DNA from: Spirilliplanes yamanashiensis
GTDB taxonomy: Bacteria; Actinomycetota; Actinomycetes; Mycobacteriales; Micromonosporaceae
Direction of reading: 5' to 3'
Assembly: GCF_016863475.1 (NCBI RefSeq)
Contig: NZ_BOOY01000033.1
Location: forward strand, 62,001-126,000
Length of the DNA: 64,000 bases
Shown here: positions 49,829-58,100 of the stretch, piece after piece
Numbering within the stretch: the first letter of the stretch is position 1
Layout: each line of letters opens with the position of its first letter
Notes under the pieces: generated by a model
What the model saw: the letters and a program-made list of their open reading frames with translations, nothing else
Told to the model about the DNA's origin: nothing
The model's database searches: none
Position numbers and translations under genes: made by a program

Positions 49829-50698
49829 ATGGCAATCGGGCGGTCGCCGCACCGCGATCTGGTGAAGAGCGCCTACATCGCGTGGGACCGCGAGGACTGG
49901 GCCGAGGCAGGCCGCCTGCTGGAACAGGCCGTGCGGGCGGCGCCCGACCAGCGGGGCAGCGAGCGGCTGTGGTTCGACGCCGCGCTGGCGTACAAGTTCC
50001 TGCGGGACTGGCCCAAGGCGTACGAGCTGGGCCGCGAGGCGGCGGCCCGGTCGCGGCGCGGCGCCGAGGACCCGGCGTTCTGGAACCTCGGCATCGCGGC
50101 CACCGCGCTGCGCGACTGGGCGACGGCCCGCGACTGCTGGGCCGGCTACGGCCTCGACCTGCCGCCCGGCACCGGCGAGATCACCGCGGACCTGGGGCCG
50201 ACCTGCGTGCGCATCGACACCCGGGACGGCCAGGAGGTCGTGTGGGCGGTGCGGCTCTGCCCGGCGCGCGCCCGGGTCATCAGCGTGCCGTTCGACCCCG
50301 GGCGCCGGTTCGGCGAGATTGTCCTGCACGACGGCGCCCCGAACGGCGAGCGCGTCGCCGGCGGCCGCACCCACCCGGTGTTCGACGAGCTGCTGCTGTT
50401 CGAGTCCTCGCCGACCGCCACCCTCGCCGCCACCGTCACCGCCCGCACCGGCGACGACCTGCGCGCCGCGGCGGAGGCGTTCCAGCTCGCCGGCTTCGGC
50501 GCCGAACCGCTGGACAGCGCCGACGTGCTGTGCCGGTGCTGCAGCGAGGGCACCCGCGAGGTGGCGGACCGGTTCGGCGCGGGCGAGCAGCAGCTGCTGG
50601 TGGCCGCCCCCGAGGAGCGCGCCGTCCGGCTGCTCGACGCGTGGGCCGCCGCCGACCCGGCCGCCCGCTCGTGGCGCGACCTGCACCCGGCGACCTGA
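49829..50698 (+). CDS. TPR-like protein with an unrecognised C-terminal domain
   Basis: 289-aa protein. Residues about 8-115 contain two to three tetratricopeptide-like helical pairs (SAYIAWDREDWAEAGRLLEQ, then WFDAALAYKFLRDWPKAYEL and WNLGIAATALRDWATARDCW). The C-terminal ~170 residues are beta-rich: a WAVRLCPARARVISVPFDPG strand pair, then a Cys-containing DVLCRCCSEG. No enzyme motif is seen. Proteins like this are scattered in actinomycetes without assigned function. The start is leaderless; a hairpin terminator follows. Confidence 0.8.
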   Translation: MAIGRSPHRDLVKSAYIAWDREDWAEAGRLLEQAVRAAPDQRGSERLWFDAALAYKFLRDWPKAYELGREAAARSRRGAEDPAFWNLGIAATALRDWATARDCWAGYGLDLPPGTGEITADLGPTCVRIDTRDGQEVVWAVRLCPARARVISVPFDPGRRFGEIVLHDGAPNGERVAGGRTHPVFDELLLFESSPTATLAATVTARTGDDLRAAAEAFQLAGFGAEPLDSADVLCRCCSEGTREVADRFGAGEQQLLVAAPEERAVRLLDAWAAADPAARSWRDLHPAT

Positions 50699-50709
50699 CG
50701 ACCGACGGA

Positions 50710-50737
50710 GGCTCGCCCGCCCCGCCGCGGGTGAGCC
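50710..50737 (+). terminator. Hairpin terminator after the TPR-like gene
   Basis: GGCTCGCCCGC and GCGGGTGAGCC form an 11-bp stem with one G-U pair and a 6-nt loop, 12 nt after the stop. No U-tract. Confidence 0.6.
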
Positions 50738-50826
50738 GCCACGGCACGAGGTCACCCGCGCCGCCCTCGCCGTGAGCGCCTGACCGGCGCGGCGAAACCC
50801 GGTCGCGGGGCCGGGCCGCCGCGCCG

Positions 50827-50832
50827 TACGGT
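50827..50832 (+). promoter_or_regulatory. -10 element of a leaderless promoter for the leader peptide
   Basis: TACGGT ends 6 nt before ATG 50839, the same geometry as at confirmed gene starts in this window. Confidence 0.65.
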
Positions 50833-50838
50833 CGCGGC

Positions 50839-50895
50839 ATGCAGCGCGCGGCAGCCGACACGACGACGCCGGGACACCCCGGCGGAGCGCGCTGA
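50839..50895 (+). CDS. Leader peptide with three consecutive Thr codons
   Basis: An 18-codon ORF, MQRAAADTTTPGHPGGAR, with ACG-ACG-ACG at 50860-50868. It begins at a leaderless promoter and ends 95 nt before a ThrRS-like gene. A 7-bp hairpin (50867-50884) begins at the last Thr codon, and a terminator-like stem (50910-50937) follows the stop. This is the arrangement of ribosome-mediated attenuation: stalling at Thr codons would cover the first hairpin's 5' arm and free its 3' arm (CCCCGG) to pair with CCGGGG in the terminator's 5' arm, allowing read-through. Inferred from sequence only. Confidence 0.6.
   Translation: MQRAAADTTTPGHPGGAR
50867..50884 (+). promoter_or_regulatory. Hairpin 1 of the putative threonine attenuator
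   Basis: CGCCGGG-ACAC-CCCGGCG, a perfect 7-bp stem that overlaps the last Thr codon of the leader peptide. Its 3' arm (CCCCGG at 50877-50882) can pair with CCGGGG (50915-50920) inside the terminator stem. Confidence 0.5.
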
Positions 50896-50909
50896 CGTCA
50901 TCGACTCAC

Positions 50910-50937
50910 CGGCCCCGGGGCGACATCCCCGGGGCCG
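50910..50937 (+). terminator. Terminator-like hairpin of the putative threonine attenuator
   Basis: CGGCCCCGGGG-CGACAT-CCCCGGGGCCG, a perfect 11-bp GC stem between the leader peptide stop (50895) and the ThrRS-like start (50990), followed by TCGTCGTCT with no long U-run. It is placed to end transcription before the synthetase gene. Confidence 0.65.
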
Positions 50938-50989
50938 TCGTCGTCTCCGAGGTGCGCCCGCGAGGCCCGTACCCGTGAAGGAGACCGTC

Positions 50990-52210
50990 ATGGTCGACCA
51001 CCGCAGGCTCGGCCGCGAGCTGGAGCTGTTCTGTTCGGACCCGCTCGCCGGCGCGGGACTGCCGATCTGGCTGCCCGCCGGCGCCGCCGCCCGGCACGCC
51101 GTCGAGGAGTACCTGCGCGAGAAGGAACGCCGGGCCGGGTACCGGCACGTGGTGTCGCCGCCGGTGGCCCGCCGGGAGCTGTTCGAGCTGTCCGGGCACC
51201 TGGATCACTTCGGCGACGACATGTTCCCGCCCATGCGGCTGTCCGGCGACGACGAGCTGATGCTGCGGCCGAGCCTGTGCCCGCACCACGCGCTGGTGTT
51301 CCGCGCCCGCGGGCGGTCGCACCGCGAGCTGCCGCTGCGGGTAGCCGAGCTGGGCGGCATGTACCGGGCCGAACGTTCCGGCGTGCTCGGCGGCCTGACC
51401 CGGGTGCGGGCGATCTCGCTCAACGACGGGCACACCTTCCGCGCCCCGGAGCAGGCCGTCGACGAGGTGAGCCGCGAGCTGGCGCTGATCCGCGAGGCGC
51501 ATGCCGACCTGGGGGTGCGGGCGTCGGGTGTCCGGCTGTCGCTGCGCGGGCCCGGCGGCGACTACGCCGGCGACGAGGCGATGTGGGCGGCGGCCGAGGG
51601 GGTGCTGCGGGACGCGCTGGCCCGGGCGGGCGTGGCGTACGCCGAGTCGCCGGGCGACGCCGCGTTCTACGGCCCGAAGATCGACGTGCAGGTGCGCGAC
51701 GACGCCGGCCGCGAGCAGACCCTGTCCACCGTGCAGGTCGACCACGGCCGGCCGCGGCGGTTCGGGCTGGAGTACACCGCCGCGGACGGCGGGCGCCGGG
51801 CGCCGGTGCTGATCCACCGCAGCATGGCCGGCAGCATGGAGCGGCTGTTCGCGCACCTCATCGAGGTGCACGCGGGGGCGTTCCCGGCCTGGTACGCGCC
51901 GGTGCAGCTGGTGGTGCTGCCGGTCGGCGCCGGCCAGGACGCCCCGGCCGCGGAGCTGGCCGCCGGCGCGGTGGCGGCCGGGCTGCGCGCCGAGGTGGCG
52001 CACGACGGCTCGCTGGGCGCGCGGGTGCGCGACGCCGCCCGCCGCCGGGTGCCGTACGTGGCGGTGATCGGCGGGCGGGAGGCCGCCGGCGGTGCGGCGG
52101 CCCTGCGCCTGCGCGACGGCCGGGAGCTGGGCCCCCGGCCGGTCGCGCAGGTGCTGGACCTGATCGGTCAGGTGGTGGCCGCGCGGTCGGCGGACCTGCT
52201 GCCCGGGTAG
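50990..52210 (+). CDS. ThrRS-like class II aminoacyl-tRNA synthetase lacking TGS/editing domains
   Basis: 406-aa protein aligned to the catalytic and anticodon-binding parts of threonyl-tRNA synthetase. Class II motifs 1-3 are present: motif 2 around ELGGMYRAERSGVLGGLTRV and motif 3 ending HRSMAGSMERLFAHLIE. The three zinc ligands are kept: Cys in LRPSLCPHH, His in SLNDGHTF and His in LIHRSM. Normal bacterial ThrRS is about 640-690 aa with N-terminal TGS and editing domains, which are absent. The usual FTQDDAH loop reads ISLNDGH. ATG 50990 has AAGGAG 7 nt upstream; GTG 50975 is an alternative. A Thr-codon leader and hairpin precede it. It is probably a second, specialised copy. Confidence 0.87.
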   Translation: MVDHRRLGRELELFCSDPLAGAGLPIWLPAGAAARHAVEEYLREKERRAGYRHVVSPPVARRELFELSGHLDHFGDDMFPPMRLSGDDELMLRPSLCPHHALVFRARGRSHRELPLRVAELGGMYRAERSGVLGGLTRVRAISLNDGHTFRAPEQAVDEVSRELALIREAHADLGVRASGVRLSLRGPGGDYAGDEAMWAAAEGVLRDALARAGVAYAESPGDAAFYGPKIDVQVRDDAGREQTLSTVQVDHGRPRRFGLEYTAADGGRRAPVLIHRSMAGSMERLFAHLIEVHAGAFPAWYAPVQLVVLPVGAGQDAPAAELAAGAVAAGLRAEVAHDGSLGARVRDAARRRVPYVAVIGGREAAGGAAALRLRDGRELGPRPVAQVLDLIGQVVAARSADLLPG

Positions 52211-52214
52211 CCGG

Positions 52215-53801
52215 TCAGCAGGCGCCGATCCACGAGCACTCCACGTCCTCGCCGGCGCGGGTGGCCACCGGGCCGGGCTTGACGGTGCCGCGGCTCAGCG
52301 CCGCCGCGCCGGCGGGGCCGCCCGAGCGGGCCAGCGCGTCGCCGACCTGGTCGAGGATGCCGTTGGCGTTGCTCAGGCCGTTGTTGACGACCATCGAGAA
52401 CACCAGGCGGCGGCCGCCGGCGTCGGTGACGTAGCCGGACAGCGCGTTGACGCCGGTGAGCGTGCCGGTCTTGGCGCGCAGGTTGTTCGCCGCCGGGCCG
52501 GTCGTCAGGCGGGATCGCAGCGTGCCGCCCTGGATGCGGTCGGGGTTGCCGGCGATCGGCAGGGCCGCGTACCAGCCGTCGAACCAGACCTTCGACTGGG
52601 CGGCCACGAGCAGGTTGGCGATCTGGCCGGTGGTGAGCCAGTCGCGGCGGCTCAGCCCGGAGCCGTCGACGGAGCGGATGACGGCGGTGTCGACGCCCAG
52701 CTTCGCCAGCGCGGCGTTGGCGGCGGCGAGCCCGGCCGGCCAGGTGCCGGTGTTGGAGACCTTGCGGCCCATCGTCTTCAGCAGGATCTCGGCGTGGCCG
52801 TTGTTGGACAGCTTGAGGAACGGCGTCATCAGGGTCGCCAGCGTCGGCGAGGTGCGGGTGGTGACCGTCTTGGCGGCGGCGGGCGTCGCCTTGTACTGGG
52901 TGGCCTTGGCGACCCGCACGCCGTGCTTGGCGAGGGCGGCCTTGAAGACGGTGGCCGCGTAGATCGTCGGGTTCTCCACCGACACGGCGTCGGTGGCGGC
53001 GCCGCCCAGCGGGACGGACCCGGTGACGACGATGGTGTTGGTGCCGTGGGTGCGGCCGGCGCCGACCGTCTCGGCGCTGCCGGACGCGCCGGTGGTGGTG
53101 CGGTTGACGACCGTGACGCCGCTGTTGGCGGGCGTGACGGTGACGGTGGCCGCGCGCCCCGCCGCCGTGGCCGGCTTCGTCGTCACGACGACGCTGTTGA
53201 GGTTGTAGTCGGCGTCGGCGGCCACGGTGAGGGCGCCGACCGGCGCGGACGACGCGTACGTCTCGTCCTCCCACGCCCAGTCGGTGCCGAGCCGGACGCC
53301 GTCGAACCAGGTGTCGTCGGCGACGAGCGAGCCGGTGACCGACCGGATGCCCGCGGTGGCGACGGCCTTGGCGAGCTTGTCGTACTCGGCGGCGGTGACC
53401 ATCGGGTCGCCGTAGCCCTTGAGGTAGAGGTCGCCGGTGAGCGTGGTGCCGCTCCGGGTGCCGGTGGACAGCACGGTGGTGTTCCAGCGGAACGACCGGC
53501 CGAGCACCTCGAGGGCCGCGGCGGAGGTCAGCAGCTTCATGTTCGACGCCGGGATGACCCGGTCGCCGGACTTCTGCGCGTAGACCGTGGCGCCGGCGGC
53601 GTCGCGCACCTGCAGGCCGGTGGTGGTGCCGGACAGCGCGCCGGTGGCGAGGATCTGGTCGAGGCGCGCGGTGAGCGCGGGGTCGGCGACGGCGACCGCC
53701 CGCGGGGCGGGATCGGCGAACGCGGACCGGGTGGCGACACCCCCGGCGACGACGGCTGCCGTGGCGGTGACCGCGACGACGACGGAGCGGACTGCCCGCA
53801 T
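52215..53801 (-). CDS. dacB: D-alanyl-D-alanine carboxypeptidase/endopeptidase, PBP4 (S13) family
   Basis: 528-aa exported low-molecular-weight penicillin-binding protein acting on peptidoglycan. The signal peptide (VVVAVTATAAVVAGGVATRS) is cut near AFA-DP. Active-site motifs are SNMK (Ser86), SNN in LKLSNNGHAEIL, and KTG in NLRAKTGTLTGVNA. The large insert between SxxK and SxN typical of PBP4 is present. The C-terminus CSWIGAC has two cysteines that could form a disulfide. ATG 53801 follows AGGGGGG. It ends 4 nt from the convergent ThrRS-like gene. Confidence 0.93.
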   Translation of the reverse strand: MRAVRSVVVAVTATAAVVAGGVATRSAFADPAPRAVAVADPALTARLDQILATGALSGTTTGLQVRDAAGATVYAQKSGDRVIPASNMKLLTSAAALEVLGRSFRWNTTVLSTGTRSGTTLTGDLYLKGYGDPMVTAAEYDKLAKAVATAGIRSVTGSLVADDTWFDGVRLGTDWAWEDETYASSAPVGALTVAADADYNLNSVVVTTKPATAAGRAATVTVTPANSGVTVVNRTTTGASGSAETVGAGRTHGTNTIVVTGSVPLGGAATDAVSVENPTIYAATVFKAALAKHGVRVAKATQYKATPAAAKTVTTRTSPTLATLMTPFLKLSNNGHAEILLKTMGRKVSNTGTWPAGLAAANAALAKLGVDTAVIRSVDGSGLSRRDWLTTGQIANLLVAAQSKVWFDGWYAALPIAGNPDRIQGGTLRSRLTTGPAANNLRAKTGTLTGVNALSGYVTDAGGRRLVFSMVVNNGLSNANGILDQVGDALARSGGPAGAAALSRGTVKPGPVATRAGEDVECSWIGAC

Positions 53802-53871
53802 GGGACCCCCCTGAGTGGACGACGGCGGCGGTCATCGTTGCACGCCGGTCCCACCCGTGTCCGCCCCGCTG

Positions 53872-55017
53872 TCAGGCTTGCGCCTCCCACACGAGCGCGG
53901 CCCCGGCCGTCAGGCCCACGGCGGCCGGGTCGCTGGACAGCGAGTACGTGATGCGGAACACCCGCGCCGCCCCGTTCGTCGCGGGGGTCCACGACGCACT
54001 CAGCCCGGAGGCGTAGGACGGGTACGCCGAGGCGTAGCCGCCGAGGGTGCCGTTGTACAGGGTGGCCGACGGCGTGAAGCCGGTGCAGCTGGCGAAGCCG
54101 CCGCCGGTGCCGGTCTCGACGGTCAGGTTCAGGTACGGCCCGAGCCCGGTGCCGGTCAGGGCGGTGGTGTAGAGCCGCACGGGCGCGGGGGCGTTGCCGG
54201 TGTAGGTGACGGTGATGCACCGGCTGGCGGGCGGGGCGGCCGAGGTGAGGCCGGTGACGGAGAACAGGGCGGTGCCCGTGGTCGGGGTGCCGCCGCCGTC
54301 GTCGTCGGAGATGGTGATCGTCCCGGCCGCCCAGTTCGACACCGGGTTGGCCGACGACGCCACGAACGCCGCGGACGACGTCTGGGCGCCGGCGGCGAGC
54401 ACGGCGCACAGCCCGGTGACGCCGGCCGCGACGATGCCGGCGGTGGCCCGGCGGCCGCGCCGGCGCCGGTGCCGGCGGCGCGCGGGGCGGGCGGTGGCCG
54501 CCACGGCCAGGGTGAGCAGGACGCCCAGGGCGGCGGTGGCGCCCGGGTGCCGGGCGGCCTCGACGGCGGGCAGGCCGAGGGCGGGCAGCCGCAGCCGGGC
54601 CACCCCCTCGACGGCGGCGGCGGGCACGGGGGTGGAGTCGGCGGTCAGGTTGGCGTCGCCGCGGGTGTGCACGAGGCCGGCGCCGTCCACGCCGGCGACC
54701 CGGTGCAGCAGGTGGCGGCCGGGGCGGGCGGGGTCGGGGAAGCGCACGACGTCGCCGGCGACGATCCGCCCGGCGGGCGCGGTGAGCACGATGTCGCCGG
54801 TGCGCACGGCCGGCGCCATGGAGTCGGAGCGCACCGTGGTGGCCTGCCAGCCGAACAGCCGCGGTCCGACGGAGACCACGCTGAGGACGCCGACGAGCAG
54901 CAGCGCGCCGGCCAGGGCGGCGGCCGCGGTGAACAGGACCAGCCGGCGCAGGGCGTCGACGGGCACGGCGAGGGCGTCGCCGGTGCGGCGAGCGTCGTTC
55001 CCGTGCCGGGCGGTCAT
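53872..55017 (-). CDS. SipW-type signal peptidase fused to a TasA/camelysin-like secreted domain
   Basis: 381-aa fusion. Residues about 18-165 are an ER/SipW-type signal peptidase I: a membrane segment (LVLFTAAAALAGALLLVGVL), Ser in TTVRSDSMAPAVRTGDIVL (about 64), His in HLLHRVAGV and the closing VHTRGDANLTAD, i.e. the Ser/His/Asp version rather than Ser/Lys. After another membrane segment and an RRRHRRRRGRR stop-transfer cluster comes AGIVAAGVTGLCAVLAAGAQ with TSSAAFVASSANPVSNWAAG, which looks like a SipW-dependent substrate signal. A beta-rich TasA-like domain of about 160 residues follows. Enzyme and putative substrate thus sit in one chain. ATG 55017 is used; the extension to 55134 lacks family residues. 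Confidence 0.78.
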   Translation of the reverse strand: MTARHGNDARRTGDALAVPVDALRRLVLFTAAAALAGALLLVGVLSVVSVGPRLFGWQATTVRSDSMAPAVRTGDIVLTAPAGRIVAGDVVRFPDPARPGRHLLHRVAGVDGAGLVHTRGDANLTADSTPVPAAAVEGVARLRLPALGLPAVEAARHPGATAALGVLLTLAVAATARPARRRHRRRRGRRATAGIVAAGVTGLCAVLAAGAQTSSAAFVASSANPVSNWAAGTITISDDDGGGTPTTGTALFSVTGLTSAAPPASRCITVTYTGNAPAPVRLYTTALTGTGLGPYLNLTVETGTGGGFASCTGFTPSATLYNGTLGGYASAYPSYASGLSASWTPATNGAARVFRITYSLSSDPAAVGLTAGAALVWEAQA

Positions 55018-55127
55018 GCCGCAGGTGATCGGCCGCCGGCGGCCTGACTTGAGGGCAACCGGCGCTGTCGCCCCGGTCACGCGTCGAAATCCCTCCGATC
55101 GCCGCGCCGGCCGCCGATTCGTTCCGC

Positions 55128-58100
55128 GTGGCACTCTCGCGGAGGCAGACGGTGCAGCGCCTGGCGCTGGCCGCGCTTCCGGCTGTCGGCCTGGCGGCGA
55201 CGGCGCTGTCGCTGAGCACGTCGTTCAGCGCGTTCTCCGGCGCCACCAGGAACCCGGGGAACCTGTGGTCGTCGACCACGCCGACGCTCAGCCTGGCCCG
55301 GACCGCCTTCAACGGCCCGGCGGTGACCACGGGCACGCTGTCCGGATTCGGCCCGGACGAGACGGTCACCTACCGCCTGGACGGGGCGACACCGCTGACC
55401 GGTTCGCCGTCGGCCGCCGGGCCGGGCGGGTCGGCCTCCATCACGTCGCTGTCGATCCCGTCGGCCGCCGAGGGCGCCCACACCGTGTACGCGCTCGGTG
55501 GCAGCGGCTCGCAGGCGTCGATCGCCATCGTCGTCGACACCACCGCGCCCACGGTGACCGCCGGGCTGTCCCCCGCGGCCAACGGGGCGGGCTGGAACAA
55601 CAGCAGCCCGGTGCAGGTCACGCTGACCTCGGGCGACGGCGCCGGCTCCGGCGTGCACCGGGTCTACTACACCACCGACGGCTCCGACCCCGTCGCGTCG
55701 GGCACGGCCACCACGTACGCGCTGCCGTTCAACCTCAACGCGACGACCACGCTGCGCTTCTACGCCGTCGACCACGCGGGCAACGCCTCCGCGGTCACCA
55801 CCCGGCAGGTGCGGATCGACACCGTCGCGCCCGCCAACGCCGTCACCGCCGCGACCGTCACCGGCACCGCGGTCAAGAGCGGCAGCACCGTCTGGTACCG
55901 GGGCGCGGGCACCGGGTCGCTGACGCTGACCAACGCCGTCGCCGACGCGGGCTCGGGCCCGGCGTCGAGCGCCACCGGCGCGCTGGGCGGCACGACGACC
56001 GGCTGGACGCACACCCCGTCGACCGTCACCAGCCCGGCCGGCGGGCCGTTCGTGTCGAACACGTTCTCGTGGGCCGCGTCGACCACCAGCTCGCCCACCG
56101 TCACGGTGACCGGCGCGGACGCGGCGGGCAACACCACCGCCACCGGCCTCACCTTCAGCAACGACTCCGCCGCCCCCACCGGCGGCTCCGTCGACGCGAC
56201 CGGCCTGACCGGCACCGGCACCCGCTACCGCACCGGCACCGCGGTCAGCGTGGCGTTCACCCCCGGCACCGACGCGGGCGCCGGGCTCGCCGCGAGCGGC
56301 CGGCAGCTGCTGCGGTCGACGGGCACCCTCAGCAACGGCGTGTGCAGCGCGTACGGCTCGTACACGCTGCTCGCCACCGACCCGGCGTCGCCGTACGCCG
56401 ACACGGTCACCGACCAGGCCTGCCACCGCTACCAGTACACGGTGCCGGACCTGCTCGGGAACACCGCCACGTACACCAGCGGCGACGTCAAGGTCGACAG
56501 CACGGCCCCGAGCACGCCGACCTGGGCGGCGTCCGCGTTCACCAACACCGCGGTGACCGGCACGACCGTCTACTACCGCTCGACCGCCACCAGCGGCTCG
56601 GTCACCCTGACCGGCAGTTCCACGGACGCCGCGTCGGGCGTCGCGAGCTACGCCTACCCGGCGCTCGGCACCGGCTGGTCGGCGACGGCCGGGACGCTCG
56701 GCGTCACCACGTACGCGTGGTCGAGCGCCGGCCCCGCCGCGCCCGGCACCCGGACGTTCACGGCGACCAACAACGCGGGCCTGGCGTCCGCGACGTCGTC
56801 GTTCACGATGACGGCCGACACCACCGCCCCGACGGGCGCGGCGGTCACCTACACCAACGGCTACCCCGCCGACCTCAACCCCGCGATCACGCTGACCGCC
56901 GCCACCGACGCCGGCGCCGGCCTCGACGCGGCGGCGGCCGTGCTCCAGCGCCAGCAGGCCCCGCTGTCCGCCGGCACCTGCGGCGCCTACGGCGGGTGGA
57001 CGACGATCGCGACGACCCCGGGCACGACCCACAACGACGCGACCGTGACGAACGGTTACTGCTACAGGTACCGCTACACCGTCGCCGACCGGGTCGGCAA
57101 CACCGCGACGGCCACCAGCATCAACGAGCTGAAGGTCGACTACCACTCGGCGGTCCGGGCCGACGCGGGCCTGTCCGGCTACTGGCGCTTCGGCGAGGCC
57201 AGCTACGGCCTGGACACGTTCACCGGCACCACCGGCGCGGCGGTGAACTCGCGCCCGGCCGACGACGGCACCACCTGGACGCTGAGCTCCGGCTCCGCCC
57301 CGGTCATCACGGCGGCCGACCGGATGCGCCGGGTCAGCGCCAACGGCTTCGACCTCTACAACAACGCCGCCCCGTCGTCGCCCGACTACGCGGTCGAGGC
57401 GGACATCCACGTCGCCAGCAACACCGGCACCTACTACCCGGGCATCCTGGGCCGGTTCAACCCGGCCACGAGCACCGCGTACTACGCGCAGCTCGCCCAG
57501 GGCAGCGGCTCGTGGCAGCTGTGGAAGAAGGTGAACGGCACCAGCACGCTGATCACGACGGCCGGCGCCACGGCCAGCATGACCGCCGGCGCCACCTACA
57601 CCCTGCGCCTGCAGATGACCGGCACACAGATCACCGTCTGGGTGAACGGCACGCAGGTCATCAGCGTGACCGACTCGTCGGTGACCGGGGCCGGCTACGG
57701 CGGCATGTTCATCTGGGGCAGCGGCACCCCCACCGACACCGATGGCCTGCACATGGACAACTACTCGCTGCGCCCGCGGGCGGCCGACGGCAAGGGCACC
57801 GCCACGGGCGACTACTTCTTCTCGCCCACGCTGGGTGTCACCGGGGCGCTCGGCGGCGCCGACACCGACACCGCGGTCCGGTTCGTCAACTCGAAGAGCT
57901 TCGTCACCGTCGCCGACAACGTGGCCCTGGACGTGGGCGACACGACGACGATCGAGTTCTGGTTCAAGCGGTCGACGACCGCCACGACCGGCTTCGAGAC
58001 CATCGTCGACAAGGGCACCGGCTCGTTCAAGGTGGCCCTCAACGCCGGGAAGCCGACGCTGTACAAGTCGCTGGGCGCGGGCGCCGGCACGTCGATCATC

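Noticed and set aside
55018-55134. N-terminal extension of the signal peptidase fusion to 55134
   Set aside because: It overlaps the start of the divergent LamG gene and lacks signal peptidase features; the ATG at 55017 precedes the first membrane segment normally.
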